Source: Diplodia intermedia
Taxonomy: Eukaryota; Ascomycota; Dothideomycetes; Botryosphaeriales; Botryosphaeriaceae
Reading direction: 5' to 3'
Length of the DNA stretch: 64,000 bases
NCBI GenBank assembly: GCA_021495925.1
Contig: JAKEKT010000098.1
Coordinates: 62,001 to 126,000, forward strand
Shown here: positions 1 through 9,987 of the stretch, one piece after another
Numbering within the stretch: the first letter of the stretch is position 1
Layout of the letters: each line of letters begins with the position of its first letter
The notes under the pieces: model-generated
The model's input: the letters and a program-made list of their open reading frames with translations, nothing else
The model's database searches: none
What the model was told of the DNA's origin: nothing
Made by a program: the position numbers and the translations under genes

Positions 1-1
1 A

Positions 2-699
2 GTGGAGTGGAAGCATTGCATCACGATCCACGACTATATCATGCATGGCGTGCAGAGCAATGCCCTGTCATACATCGGTGGCGCCTCCGTCATGGTTATG
101 CTGAGTATACTGGGTTATTTCGAGCATGGACGCTATGTGAGTCACCCTTCCTCGCAGAAACCGATATCCAGGAGGCATGTTCTAACCCATGCAACCAGTG
201 GCGCTACCTCGTGTTCGCTACCCTCGTCGTCTTTGAGGCGCACACGATATCGCGTCCCGACTTCCCGCCCTTGCTCACCAAGATCCTGAACCCGCTCGTC
301 TCTACCTTCCACCTGCGTGCGCCCTGGCTGCCATACCAGATTCTCACCGTTGTCCGCCGGGGCACCTTCGCCCTCTTCATCGCCATGAACCAGCTCGCGC
401 CCTTGATGCAGGACCCGCGCCGCAACTTACAGACCCAGAACACGGCCGCCGCACAGCAGCAGCAGCTCGACCGCCTGACCCAGCTGTCTGCCGCGACCGA
501 CCAGGACGCCCTGCGCCTGATCGGCATCGAGACCATGCCGTTCCAGGGCGAGGATGGCGAAAAGGAGCTCAGGGCCAAGATGAAGGATTGGATCGTGCAG
601 AACAGCATTAGGAGCGATCCAGTCGTCAGGGATGCCATGGGCCGCGCCGTTGCGAAGAAGCGGCAAAACGCGCCGGCAGGCGCAAAAGGGACGACTTAG
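2..699 (+). CDS. Integral membrane protein, C-terminal part (5' end outside window)
   Basis: The reading frame is already open at the left edge, so the start lies upstream. The coding exons are 2-136 and 199-699, joined by a 62-bp phase-0 intron with a GTGAGT donor and an ACCAG acceptor. The visible protein is about 212 residues. The first exon contains one likely membrane segment (around SYIGGASVMVMLSILGY). The second begins with another hydrophobic stretch (WRYLVFATLVVFEAH), then a possible third near ILTVVRRGTFALFIAMN. The last 100 residues are hydrophilic with a Q-rich run (AAAQQQQ) and end in a basic tail (AVAKKRQ), which suggests a cytosolic C-terminus. I do not recognise the family. 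The splice joint is well supported because the frame closes exactly and hydrophobicity continues across it. The function is unknown. Confidence 0.7.
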   Translation, partial: GVEALHHDPRLYHAWRAEQCPVIHRWRLRHGYAEYTGLFRAWTLCESPFLAETDIQEACSNPCNQWRYLVFATLVVFEAHTISRPDFPPLLTKILNPLVSTFHLRAPWLPYQILTVVRRGTFALFIAMNQLAPLMQDPRRNLQTQNTAAAQQQQLDRLTQLSAATDQDALRLIGIETMPFQGEDGEKELRAKMKDWIVQNSIRSDPVVRDAMGRAVAKKRQNAPAGAKGTT

Positions 700-1929
700 A
701 AAGAGAGATCATATAGAACTATTGAATGCGATTTTGGTAGCTGCACGCCAGATCTCCAAAGACCTTGGACATAATCTGGCGAGACACTTGAGGCGAAGGC
801 TTCGACTTTCGGCTGAACTAATGCGCATGTCAAATAGGCTTTCCCCTTATATGCATCAACTACCAATAAGCTTTGCCTTGTTGATATTGTCGCTTTCTCT
901 AGCTAGTCAAAATCTAGACATTGAGGCGACTTATGCGCGAAAAGGATCCCTGGCATAGCATTGGTGTAGACATGCTCTAGAGAACTGCTACTTGCGATCA
1001 ATTGCCTTTGCGTAGCAGGTCATGATGAAGATGAAGGGAGAACAAGCTTTTCTGGGTGGAGAAAGGATAACAGTCAGAGCTAGCAATCACACTACTCGTA
1101 GGTGAGTCTTGACCGCAGATTCCCCTTCCGAACGCCCCCGGCGAGTAAGGGTCTTACTCTAGTGTAAGCCAAGACGCTTTTTGAAACAAGAACGTTGGTC
1201 CTCGTATGCCCGCACTAACGTCAGTTGTTCAATATATCATTTCTGCTTGCCTTACGGATACCATTTTTTCCCGGCCATCCGGTTTTAATCGAATTTTTTC
1301 AAGTGGGGTAGCAAGTACTATGCTGACCGTGAATACACACACATCTGGTATAGAAACTCGAGTCGCATCACAGCGGGTGACAAAGAAGTTTGCCTGCCCG
1401 CATCTGCCTCACACAGATACTGCACCATCATGTGGTAGTTGGACACAAGATCTGGACATGAATGTAAGTTTTAGATGCGCACATTTACGTCAGGCGCTTG
1501 TACTCAACTACCTATGTAGGAAGTGTGTAGAGTCCTCGATGAGCTTAAAAGGCCAACTTCTTTTGTCATCCGCTGTGGCATCTTCAGACATGTGGAATTC
1601 GTCATCTACCGAGATTCCACAGTCCCAACTAAGAACAAAACTTTCACTGTTTGCTCATCGCACACAGATAACCGATGGAAAGTTGAAGCACTTCGAATTT
1701 GTCGACTCCGACACTACCTCGTACTGCGCCAGATGACCGTAGCGGTGTGTCCGACCAGGCTTTTCAGCTTTGGCGGTATCAACCAAAAGACTCTGACCAA
1801 CTTCTCATGTGTATATGACAAACATGACTGGTTGGCATAGCGCAACATTCCTCCTTCGTAGCCAAGCACTCTGGCGCGTAATTTACAACCAAACCTAGCT
1901 CCCACAGTCCTCGGACTTTCGTCGAAAGA
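700..1929. other. Intergenic, no gene seen
   Basis: This 1.2-kb stretch separates two convergent genes. Base composition is more even than in the flanking coding DNA. The longest open frame, 1206-1736 on the plus strand, has no recognisable domain, no coherent composition and many Ser, Thr and Cys residues of the kind produced by chance. I treat it as non-coding, holding the 3' ends of both neighbours. Confidence 0.5.
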
Positions 1930-2493
1930 TCATACCTGACCCGTAGCAGCAGCGGCAGCAGCAGACGCTGCCTTCCTCCTCGCCCAACTCTCCTCCAACA
2001 CCTCCCTGAAGCTTTTCGGCCGCCTCCCTGTCAACATCTCAACGTCGCCGCTGATGACCTCCATCTCGCCCAACCGAGTAGCCTTGCCAAAGCTCACCAT
2101 ATCCGAGCTGTTCCACGGGTAATTGCCCACGACCAGATCATCAACCGGCTGGCGCGGAATCCCCACCGCGTCGAACGTCGCATACATCTCCTCGTCCGTC
2201 AAGCTCTCAAACACGACAGCATCCGAACCCCTGCCCGCGACCTCGCCCATGGCCCTCGCGGCGTCGCGCCAGCTGAGCAGCTCGGGGCCGGTGATGGTGT
2301 AAGCCCTGCCGGCGTGCGGGGCGGGGTTGCACAGCACCGCGACGGCGGCGGCGACGCAGTCGGCGCGCGCGACGAAGGCGACCCTGCCCTCGCCCGAGTT
2401 GCACCTCAGCGCGCCCGCCTCGACGGCGGCGGGCGCGGCCACGTCGGCCATGGCGTCGGCGTACTGGGCGTCGCGCAGCGCGGTCCACCTCAT

Positions 2494-2524
<31 letters not shown>

Positions 2525-2955
2525 GATATCGCTTTCAGCATGGCCTCGGTGTCGCGGTGCTCGCGGCCGACCAGGGCCGTGGGCGCCGCCCGCCCCGCCG
2601 ACACGATGGACGTGTAGACGACGTGCGCGACGCCGGCGGCGGCGGCGGCCTCGATGGCGGTGCGGTGCTGCGGCAGGCGCGCGCCGGCCCGCGACGTGCT
2701 GATGAGCAGCATCGTCGACGCGCCCGCGAAGGCGGCCGCGAGGCTGGCCACCGGGTCGTCGAAGCTGCCCTGCCGGATGCAGAGGCCCCGTTGTGCGTAG
2801 GCGGACAGCTTGGCCGGGTTGCGGGTGAGGAGCAGGAGTGACGAGGGCGGGATGCCGCGCGCGAGCAGGCCCTCGACGGCGAGCCGGCCGTACTGGCCCG
2901 AGGCGCCTGTGATGAGGATCTTGGTGTTGGTGCCGCTGGATGTCTGTGTCGCCAT
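1930..2955 (-). CDS. NmrA-like / quinone oxidoreductase 2-type SDR
   Basis: A single-exon gene for 341 residues. The N-terminus carries an atypical short-chain dehydrogenase dinucleotide-binding loop (ITGASGQYGRLA, about residues 14-25), followed by the pattern of QOR2-type proteins: an RNPAK segment after strand 2, LLISTS after strand 4, and PQHRTAIEAAAAAGV. This group binds NADPH and either reduces quinones or acts as a sensor; it lacks the classical YxxxK catalytic pair. I chose the ATG at 2955 because it precedes the Rossmann fold by a normal short leader. The frame stays open 77 codons further upstream, but that part is low-complexity. A Gly run in the middle of the protein comes from a GCC repeat at about 2498-2520 and is probably a surface-loop expansion. 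The protein should be cytosolic. The substrate cannot be inferred. Confidence 0.88.
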
Positions 2956-3821
2956 CTTTGGATGAAGGAGAGGACTCGGGCCGGAGGAGGAATGAGGGTG
3001 GACGGGGGAGACGGGAGATGCACCTGAAGCTCTCAGGAAACCGAGACTGAGGGATGCTTCCGGATGGCCTGCTTGGAGACGATGGAAAGGAGAGGGCAGA
3101 AAGGTTTGGATAAACAAACGAGTGACGGAATCTTGACAATATGCACGTGTAGTGTCATAGTAAACAGGGCCCACCCTATTATACACAGTACACGATTAGG
3201 GAGCAGCTGCACGGTTGCATGGCCAACGATGGCATGAATATGACATGTCGTTTGTCGACAAGTCCCAGTCTGGCATCGTTGCTGCATATCCTTCGGACAT
3301 ATCTTGCTGGACGTTGGAAGCCGAGCTGCATGTTACTGGGCCATCTGACCTTACGGCGGAGGTGGACAGAAGATTGGGTCTGGCCGCACAGTCCGTGGAC
3401 GGTTCCAAGGGCCAATTAGGCAACCTAGGCTGAATTTCGGAGCAAGAATAGGGCTTGCGGGCGGAGCCTGACTGTTTTCCCAATCGGGGCAGAGGCCACT
3501 ATCTGAACGGGTGGGGCTTCAACTGACGTGTGGTGCGAAGTAGGCGCCCGCAGACTCCGTCGGCACTCCACAAAGCCGCCGTTCCGTTTGTACACTTGCA
3601 GTTTGTCGTAGGACGTAATCTCCGGCCGGATAAGCTTTCGCCGGACATCGCAGAATGCAGCCGCAGTACTTTCGTATTCGGCTTCTGTGCTCACGGAAGC
3701 CTTGGAAAGAAGACGGTTTCAAATCGGAGACGCCGAACGTAGCGACGGACGGGAGCATCAGAAAAGGTTGCCGCAATCTCGCATAGTGGAATAACAATCA
3801 GAAACAGGAGGAACAACTACT
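2956..3821. other. Intergenic: upstream region of the SDR gene and 3' flank of the PhyH gene
   Basis: This stretch holds the promoter side of the minus-strand SDR gene and, further right, the 3' end of the next minus-strand gene. Open frames here are short and without domains. I see no RNA gene or repeat. Confidence 0.5.
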
Positions 3822-5361
3822 CTAGAAAATGCCTTCCAGCGGTTGCTGTTGACTGAAGTCGTACGCGTTGCCGTAGGGCCTGTTCAGGTATCGCTTCTCC
3901 ACCTCTTCTTCTGGCATGAAACTTCCTTGGACTTGAAGCCCGGTTCGTTCGTTGCTTAGGGTCGGCTTCAGTTCGTTCGCCATCTCGACGAGCATTGGGT
4001 TGCGGTACCAGGGGGCGAAGTGAACTGTAAAAGGTAGAACATGACTTCAGCATTCGAAGAACCAAGAGAAGCCGGGGAGCAATTCAAGCGACCAGGAAAC
4101 AATCCCTGAACGCATGGGTGGCACTTACTCATGGCCAACATGACCCGCGGGTCCCTTGATAAGTTGGGCATTCCGCCATGCCCTAAATGATATTGAGTTA
4201 GCTCAGTTGCTCGGTCTGAAGCCATCGAAGGCTTCTCATCTTCACTATCCATCTTGGTGACGAGCGCCCCGGAGGCGGATGATCCGGGCTCTTCTTGCTT
4301 GCTTCGCCAAGTGTTGCCATGAACAATACATGCCCCACGAAGCTAGAAATTTGTCTAACCTTGGCGATGCTCACCACACGACAGCGTCCAACACCCAAGC
4401 AATCAGCTGCCCCTTGAAACCGCACCACAAGTTCAAGGAAGAGAAAGCGAGAAAGCGCACACTTACAAAGCCTCAGGTCCCTCACGACGACCGCCCCCTT
4501 TGGCACGACCGGCTGGCACGGCGGCCTCTCCTCCCTCCGCCGCCGCAGCAGCTCCTCCCTGATCCGCCCGCTCGCCCGCTCGCCATGCCGGCCCTCCTGG
4601 ACGGACAGATCGGACCCAGCGTGCGTGCCGAGCCAAACCTCGGTCGAGCCGTTGGCCGGCGTCATGGTCACCAGCGGAACGTTGACTACGAGCGCGAACG
4701 GGCTGCTCGGGTGGTCGAAGTCGGCATCTGTGTGCGTTGGCTGCGCCTGCGGTGGGTCGCCGTCGCCGTCCGTCGAAGGTCCAAGTGCTGTGTTGCCGGA
4801 GATGAAAGACATACGAGGGTTTGGGCCTAGGGTCGTGCTGGTGACTTGGGTGACGATTGGGTCTGGAATACGGCAGTGGTGAGTGAGGACATCTAGATAA
4901 GGAGGAAAGCAGAGTGAGGAGAGACAGGGAAGGCCAGGAACCCCTTGGAAGATGTAAAGAAAGAACTCACTGACGAAGATGGATGGCTCCCACCACTGCT
5001 TCGTCAAGGGCGGATCCTGCTGGATATTGCCCTTGTTGTAATTGAATGGACCATCATCTCCCATGGCCTGCAGAACGTAGGCATCTTCGACCATTTTCCT
5101 GTTCAGCTTATCCAGCTTCTCGTATTTGATCAGATCCTCCAGGACGACGAGGCCGTCGCGGTGAAGCGCACGCGTCGCGATCTCCACGTTGCGCCAGTCG
5201 AGTTTTCCGGCATTCACCTCGGCCTCGGAGACTCTGACAGATAGGGGTACAGAGGGTAGTCGTGCGTGGGAAGCGAAAAGGCGGGTGGAAAGAGTCGACG
5301 TTCTGGCGTAACGCGCCGATGCCACATGCCTAGATAGGCGGGCTGATTTGGGAGTCCACAT
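3822..5361 (-). CDS. Phytanoyl-CoA dioxygenase (PhyH) family protein
   Basis: Four exons read 5361-4971, 4862-4467, 4182-4129 and 4024-3822, with GTGAGT or GTAAGT donors throughout. The joined frame gives 347 residues. It contains the iron-binding triad and 2-oxoglutarate arginine of Fe(II)/2OG oxygenases: His174-x-Asp176 in THTDADFDHP, His264 in DLRLWHGGMP, and Arg275 eleven residues later in DPRVMLAM. His264 is encoded by the tiny 54-bp third exon, directly after a tryptophan codon split across the intron, which confirms both joints. The first 40 residues are rich in Arg, Ser and Ala and nearly free of acidic residues, so they resemble a mitochondrial presequence. There is no C-terminal peroxisomal signal. 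Fungal members of this family hydroxylate varied substrates, including secondary metabolites, so the substrate is unknown. The stop codon at 3822-3824 ends the protein in PLEGIF. Confidence 0.87.
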
Positions 5362-6585
5362 GTTTGCCCCTCTCGCACAAGACCCCAGAAAGTCCGTGAT
5401 GGTGGCTTAAAACTCCTCGAGCTCTTTTAAATACTATGTAGTTACAGAATTTCCCCGCCATCCGCGTGGATCTGCCTTCTCCGCATGGAAGGGCGCATTG
5501 CCCATCTCGGAAATGCATCCGGGAATGCGGGGAAAGCTGTCGACGGGCCGAAACACGAGACTCAGCCAAGCCGCAGCACCTAATAGGCGTTCTCACAAGC
5601 CTCAATGGACTACAATACAGCACATGTAGCACTTTAATACTGTTGAAATTCTGATGCAGATGCGGTGCGACCGCCCCCAGCAGAAAGACTGCGGTGCTCG
5701 GCAAACCTGCTCTCTTCCGAGCGATTGGGTAGTCAGATGCCGAGACCGGAGGAAGGTGCGGTCAGAGCACAAGGCGAAAACAAGTGAAGTAGAGAAGATA
5801 TCTCCTGACTGTGGCTCCAGCGGCCTGCGCGGCTCCGGAAGCAGCTGACAGTTTTTCTCTCACAGACGCTGTGCACACTACGAATACAGCAGAAGCGCCC
5901 CGGTGCTGTGGAGGCGGGAGCATCATACCTGCGCGTACCCACGCAGCATGCATCTCGGCATGACAAGCGAGGGAAGGGATGCCTCTTCTTGGCAGGGTGG
6001 TTCTTTGTGAGACGTGAAAATTGTAATCCGCATTCCAATGTGACATGGCCCACGCGACACTGTCGAGCGCCGGTGCTGTTGCCACACTGCTGCTCCGGTG
6101 GCCGCCTGCCTTCCAAATTGCGAAGCACTGCCTGATGCTACGCTGCTGTGAAAGGTCCCATGCGATATCAAAGATCGACCCGCGCAGATGCAGTGGGGGA
6201 GTCGCCCATATTAGTTGTGAGGTCAGGAATTGTGGAGCTCGCGTAACGTCAGCATTGCATCCGGAGCCTTGCCTCAACCCTGCGAGAGCGGCCGTTGCCA
6301 AGCCGGCAAGACAGATTACTTGCAGCAGCGTTCAGACCTGCAGTCAGCCCTGGTCGCCTGACTCTTTGACATGTCGGCAGTCCAAGCTCATCCCTGCATC
6401 CGCGTCCGGCGCGCTCTCCCGAGGCAAGACTCGTTGCACTGCTGTGCGCCTCTCCCGCTGCTTCGCACCGTTGCTCCCGTTGAAGCTGCAGGTGACAGCT
6501 CACAGGTGTCACAGAGCGCGGCGAAGTGCATTCCTCCCTCTCCCCTGACAGCAGGGCTGGCGGCCGCACACGCGACTTCGAGACA
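5362..6585. other. Intergenic, no gene seen
   Basis: This lies between two minus-strand genes and contains the promoter of the PhyH-family gene and the 3' end of MDM12. The minus-strand frame 5762-6301 is open for 179 codons but looks like chance, with scattered Cys and Trp and no domain. Nothing else is recognisable. Confidence 0.45.
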
Positions 6586-7851
6586 TCAGACAAGGAATGT
6601 CCAAAAGCTTGGATAGACAAACTCGTCCTCGAATATGCGACGAACTTGGTCCAAGATGAACTTCTCGACCTTGCCCACGTTCTTGAGCACCTGCTTCCCT
6701 TGCTCTTTTTGCCCTATCTCGCTCTCTACTTTGATCTCTTCAAGCAGGCCGCCGGGTGCCGTCCGACGCACGCCTTGATTGGTCGGCGCATGATCGTCAG
6801 CCGGGCTGCCCTGCTTGGCCTCTGCGCCAATCAGAGCCTCTGCGTCTTCTGGAGATAAGAAGCAGAAGTGCGCTCGCTTCTTGATGTAAGCCAGGATTGC
6901 GACCCCGTCAAACGTCAGGCCGGTGACGGTGAGTTTGAGTGGGATGCCGACAAAGCTTGGCATGGGGTAGTCAAGCAGGATTTCCGCAGTGAGCACCATT
7001 TTGATGTCTCCCGAGTAACGCACATGCGCAACGACCTGGAGATCTTCGGGGCTAGCCTCTCGCAAGCGCGGAGTCGGTGACGGAGACGAGTTGTCACTGT
7101 CGCGCCGCTGCTTTGGGTATTCGTTGACGTCCGAGCTAGACTTGCGGTCGTGCTGGCTTTGCGGGCGCGAATCCAGATCCGCCGTGGACGGTGTATTGGA
7201 GCTAATCGATGCCGAGTGGTCGCGCGGTGTATGCGGTCTGTCCGCATGATTGTAGTCATGCCATCCATTCTGAAACTGTGCGCCGGCAACGGCGGCGAAG
7301 GGGGTAGTGGTACCTGAGAGGCCGGCACCGAGAGGGAGGTGGAAGTAGCTCATGTTCGAAGTACCACCCGGAATGCCTGGTGTGGGCTCCCGGGAGAGCG
7401 AGTTGCCCAGTTGCTCGCCGAGCGCCAGTCCACTGCGCAGCCCCGTGAGGCGCGAATCCATGGGTGGCGGGCGCGCATGGTTCCATCGCGGTTCGTCTTG
7501 GGGCTTCTCGTCCTTCGGGCGCTGCTTGCGCTCGCGCGACGCCTTTGCCGCGTCGCCGCCCGCCGCGTCGGTCACGGGGGCGTCGGTGGTGCCATTGTCG
7601 GGCGCGTCGTCCTCGTCCTCGCCCTCGTCCTCGTCCTCCTCGTAGAAGTCGGGCAACGGGTCGCAGATGTCCTTTATCTCGATCTCCGGCGCAACGCTGC
7701 CGAAGTCGAACGAATGGACCTTAACGGAGCGGATGAAGCGCGGCAAAGTGACCTGCTGAAACCGCTCGTGAATGAAGCTGCGCACCGCCTCGGCAGAAGC
7801 CTGCCCGTCGGGGCCGCCGACGAGTGTGTCCCAATGGATGTCGATCGACAT
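6586..7851 (-). CDS. mdm12: Mdm12, ERMES lipid-transfer subunit
   Basis: Mdm12 is the cytosolic SMP-domain subunit of the ER-mitochondria encounter structure. It bridges Mmm1 in the ER to Mdm34 and Mdm10 in the outer mitochondrial membrane and carries phospholipids. The 421-residue protein starts with the conserved block MSIDIHWDTL, then FIHERFQQVTLPRFIRSV and VHSFDFGSVAPEIEIKDICD. The second half of the SMP fold is present near the C-terminus (VAHVRYSGDIKMVLTAEIL, then YPMPSFVGIPLKL), and the protein ends FVYPSFWTFLV. Between the halves lies a long acidic and Ser/Pro-rich insertion of roughly 200 residues, which is usual in filamentous fungi. The ATG at 7851 is chosen because family members begin at this motif, although the frame stays open upstream to 8268. 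The gene has no intron. Confidence 0.96.
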   Translation of the reverse strand: MSIDIHWDTLVGGPDGQASAEAVRSFIHERFQQVTLPRFIRSVKVHSFDFGSVAPEIEIKDICDPLPDFYEEDEDEGEDEDDAPDNGTTDAPVTDAAGGDAAKASRERKQRPKDEKPQDEPRWNHARPPPMDSRLTGLRSGLALGEQLGNSLSREPTPGIPGGTSNMSYFHLPLGAGLSGTTTPFAAVAGAQFQNGWHDYNHADRPHTPRDHSASISSNTPSTADLDSRPQSQHDRKSSSDVNEYPKQRRDSDNSSPSPTPRLREASPEDLQVVAHVRYSGDIKMVLTAEILLDYPMPSFVGIPLKLTVTGLTFDGVAILAYIKKRAHFCFLSPEDAEALIGAEAKQGSPADDHAPTNQGVRRTAPGGLLEEIKVESEIGQKEQGKQVLKNVGKVEKFILDQVRRIFEDEFVYPSFWTFLV

Positions 7852-9840
7852 GAAGGGCGGGAGTGCAATTCGCGGTCCCGTCTCGGACTGGCGACGGCGT
7901 GCAGGGTGACTTTGGCAGGCGTTGTCGACGGCCGGCAAGCGCGCTCGGCTCGCTTCGCCATGACGATTCTTGGCGACTTTGGTGGCCGAGCGTCTCCCAC
8001 GCCAACGCCATCGCCCTCCCTGCAACCCGACCAACTCCGCTGCCTGTGCGCCCCGGCCGTGCCCGGCTCCGACATCCACGAACCATCGGCAAACGGGCAC
8101 GGCGCTGCATCCTCCCCGCCGTGCGGAGCTTGCGCCCAGGCAGCCACAGCAGCGGCGGCAGGCAGCAGTGCGAAAGACAGGCCGGCCAGATGGGGAAGTG
8201 GATGGCATCTTTTGTGGGTAGCGTGCTGGCAAATCTAACTTGATATGAGCCATGCCAGGCACCCTCAACAGCTACGCCGCGCAACGCCAGCTCCGCGGGT
8301 AAAACGGCGTCTGCGCCCCGCACGCCCGCCGCGGCTTTGCTCCACGACGACGCTGCGCAAAAGATGCTGATGTCAGGCTTGCCCGTTCCGGCCGTCGCGC
8401 TCCAAGGGCGCTGTGGAGTGATCGACGATCTGACAGTTGGCCGCTGGACTGCTCGATGTCCACAGGTGACCAAGGTGCGACGCGGCCGGCCATGCGACCT
8501 CGCCGTCGAGCGAGCAGATACGCGGGCGGGCGGTTGGGGCAGCTCGGGGATCGGTATGGAAGCGGAAGAGCCTCTGCGCGCGAGCACCGCGACCTCGCCG
8601 TTTGAGCGTCAGCTGTGGCGTACTTGCGGCCCGGCCCTCTACTGTTGGCTCGGATGATCTCCGTCAACCTCCTCTGGCCGGCCAGCGCGTCGTTGCCCTT
8701 CCCCACCCCCATCTGCCCACCGCCCGCTGTGCCGCACGGGCACAGCGCCTGAGTGGCGTGCTCTGCAAGCTTTATCCCGCATGCTCCCTCTGGCCTCTTG
8801 CGGCACGCGTCTGAGTTTGTATGCCTGCCGCCGTTGGGCAGCAATCTGCCCGGGTCACAAAATTAACCAGCGCCGATTGAGGCGTGGTGCGGCGCGCGTG
8901 CGAGCGCGATACGTACCATCGTCTAGCCGTCATTTCGTGGCGCGCCGAAGGGGTCAAGGTCGCGCACGCCGCGAGCGCATGGCTGGCTGTCACCCATTAT
9001 TCTGCTACGGGTTGCAACCAGGCGCTCCCCAAGGGTTGTCCTGCGGGGATTCCTCCGGCTAAACAGCCGTAAGCGATTGGCGAGAGTTTGCAGTATCGAT
9101 GATCAATCGGAGATAATTTGCATTTTCTTCACTTCCAACGGTTTTCCTGTACGACATGGGCGGTGACATGGCGCATTAGCATGCCACCGAGCACAAGCGT
9201 GCCGCAATTTCCATCAAACGGTCTTGGAAGCTTGATTGATGGCCGGTACTTTATTCCTCGCCGCGTGTCCGCTGGGTGCCGCCTGCCCGGACTAAACGAG
9301 AGAAGCGTAGCTGCGAGAGAGCGGGTTTGAGAGTGAAAGAAAAAATGTCCTGCGCCGTATTTTCCCCATCCATCCAAGAAGGTACCAGTACAGCCCGGGC
9401 GCGGGTGCAACGAGACATTACAATTTTCCAAGACTGCAAGAAAACATCCAAATACAAGACAAATGAACGCCAGCCCTGCTGAACGCCAGCTTCGTGGCCG
9501 TCGAGCGACGGCCTCCCATGCCATTGGAACGCCTGCACTTTTGTCTCCGTGACGCCATCATATGCTCGTGTCGTGCCAAGTAAAAGCTCAGACCGGCGAG
9601 GCCAGCGAGCGGGTGCCCGGCGAAGGGACCCCGGGGGGGTTTGTGGTGATACTAAAGGTGGGGAGGGATATCGAGGAACGGCCCGCGTTTCTGCCTTCTA
9701 TAACCGCATGCATGGTGGGGATGGTGGTGCTGCTGCCGGGCGTCGAGGGGGGCGTCCCGGACGGAGCTCGTGGCGCACGCTGCAAAGGCAGGTCAGAGAG
9801 GTGGAGGAGCGCGGCGCAGGCGGGCGAGGGCAGGTACCTG
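7852..9840. other. GC-rich intergenic stretch upstream of mdm12
   Basis: Two kilobases without a supported gene. The mdm12 frame remains open for 139 codons upstream of its start (to 8268), but the translation is Arg, Ala and Pro rich and has no domain. The other frames in this GC-rich DNA are equally featureless on both strands. A pseudo-palindromic or repeated element is not evident. Confidence 0.45.
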
Positions 9841-9987
9841 TCATCCGTCGCAGCGATCGCACTTTTCGTCGTGTTTGATAACCTTTTGGTTCAGCACGCC
9901 GCAGGCCGCGCTTCTCGAGGTGGCGCACGGGGCCTTCTCGACGACCTGGTGGCCGCAGCTGTAGGTGTGTATTACTTTGGTGCACAT
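9841..9987 (-). CDS. Small Cys-rich protein, 48 residues, zinc-ribbon-like
   Basis: A short single-exon frame with a consistent Cys/His pattern: Cys2, Cys11-x-His13, Cys21, Cys29, His39 and Cys43-x2-Cys46. The beginning (MCTKVIHTYSCGHQV) and the ending (HDEKCDRCDG) have the look of the very small proteins common in Pezizomycotina that start MC and carry a CGH motif. The spaced cysteines suggest one zinc site or two disulfides. The ATG at 9987 is the only methionine before the motif; the frame is open further upstream but reads as proline- and arginine-rich leader. The stop comes immediately after the last CxxC. The function is unknown. The region around it has no other gene, so no context helps. 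Confidence 0.6.
   Translation of the reverse strand: MCTKVIHTYSCGHQVVEKAPCATSRSAACGVLNQKVIKHDEKCDRCDG

Noticed and set aside
1206..1736. 176-codon plus-strand open frame
   Set aside because: No domain, no consistent codon bias and no spliced continuation.
2956..3186. 77-codon N-terminal extension of the SDR
   Set aside because: Low-complexity Ser/Pro leader before a normal Rossmann-fold start; most likely the 5' untranslated region.
7339..8238. 299-codon plus-strand open frame
   Set aside because: Antisense shadow of MDM12 and its GC-rich upstream region; no domain and Arg/Val-rich chance composition.
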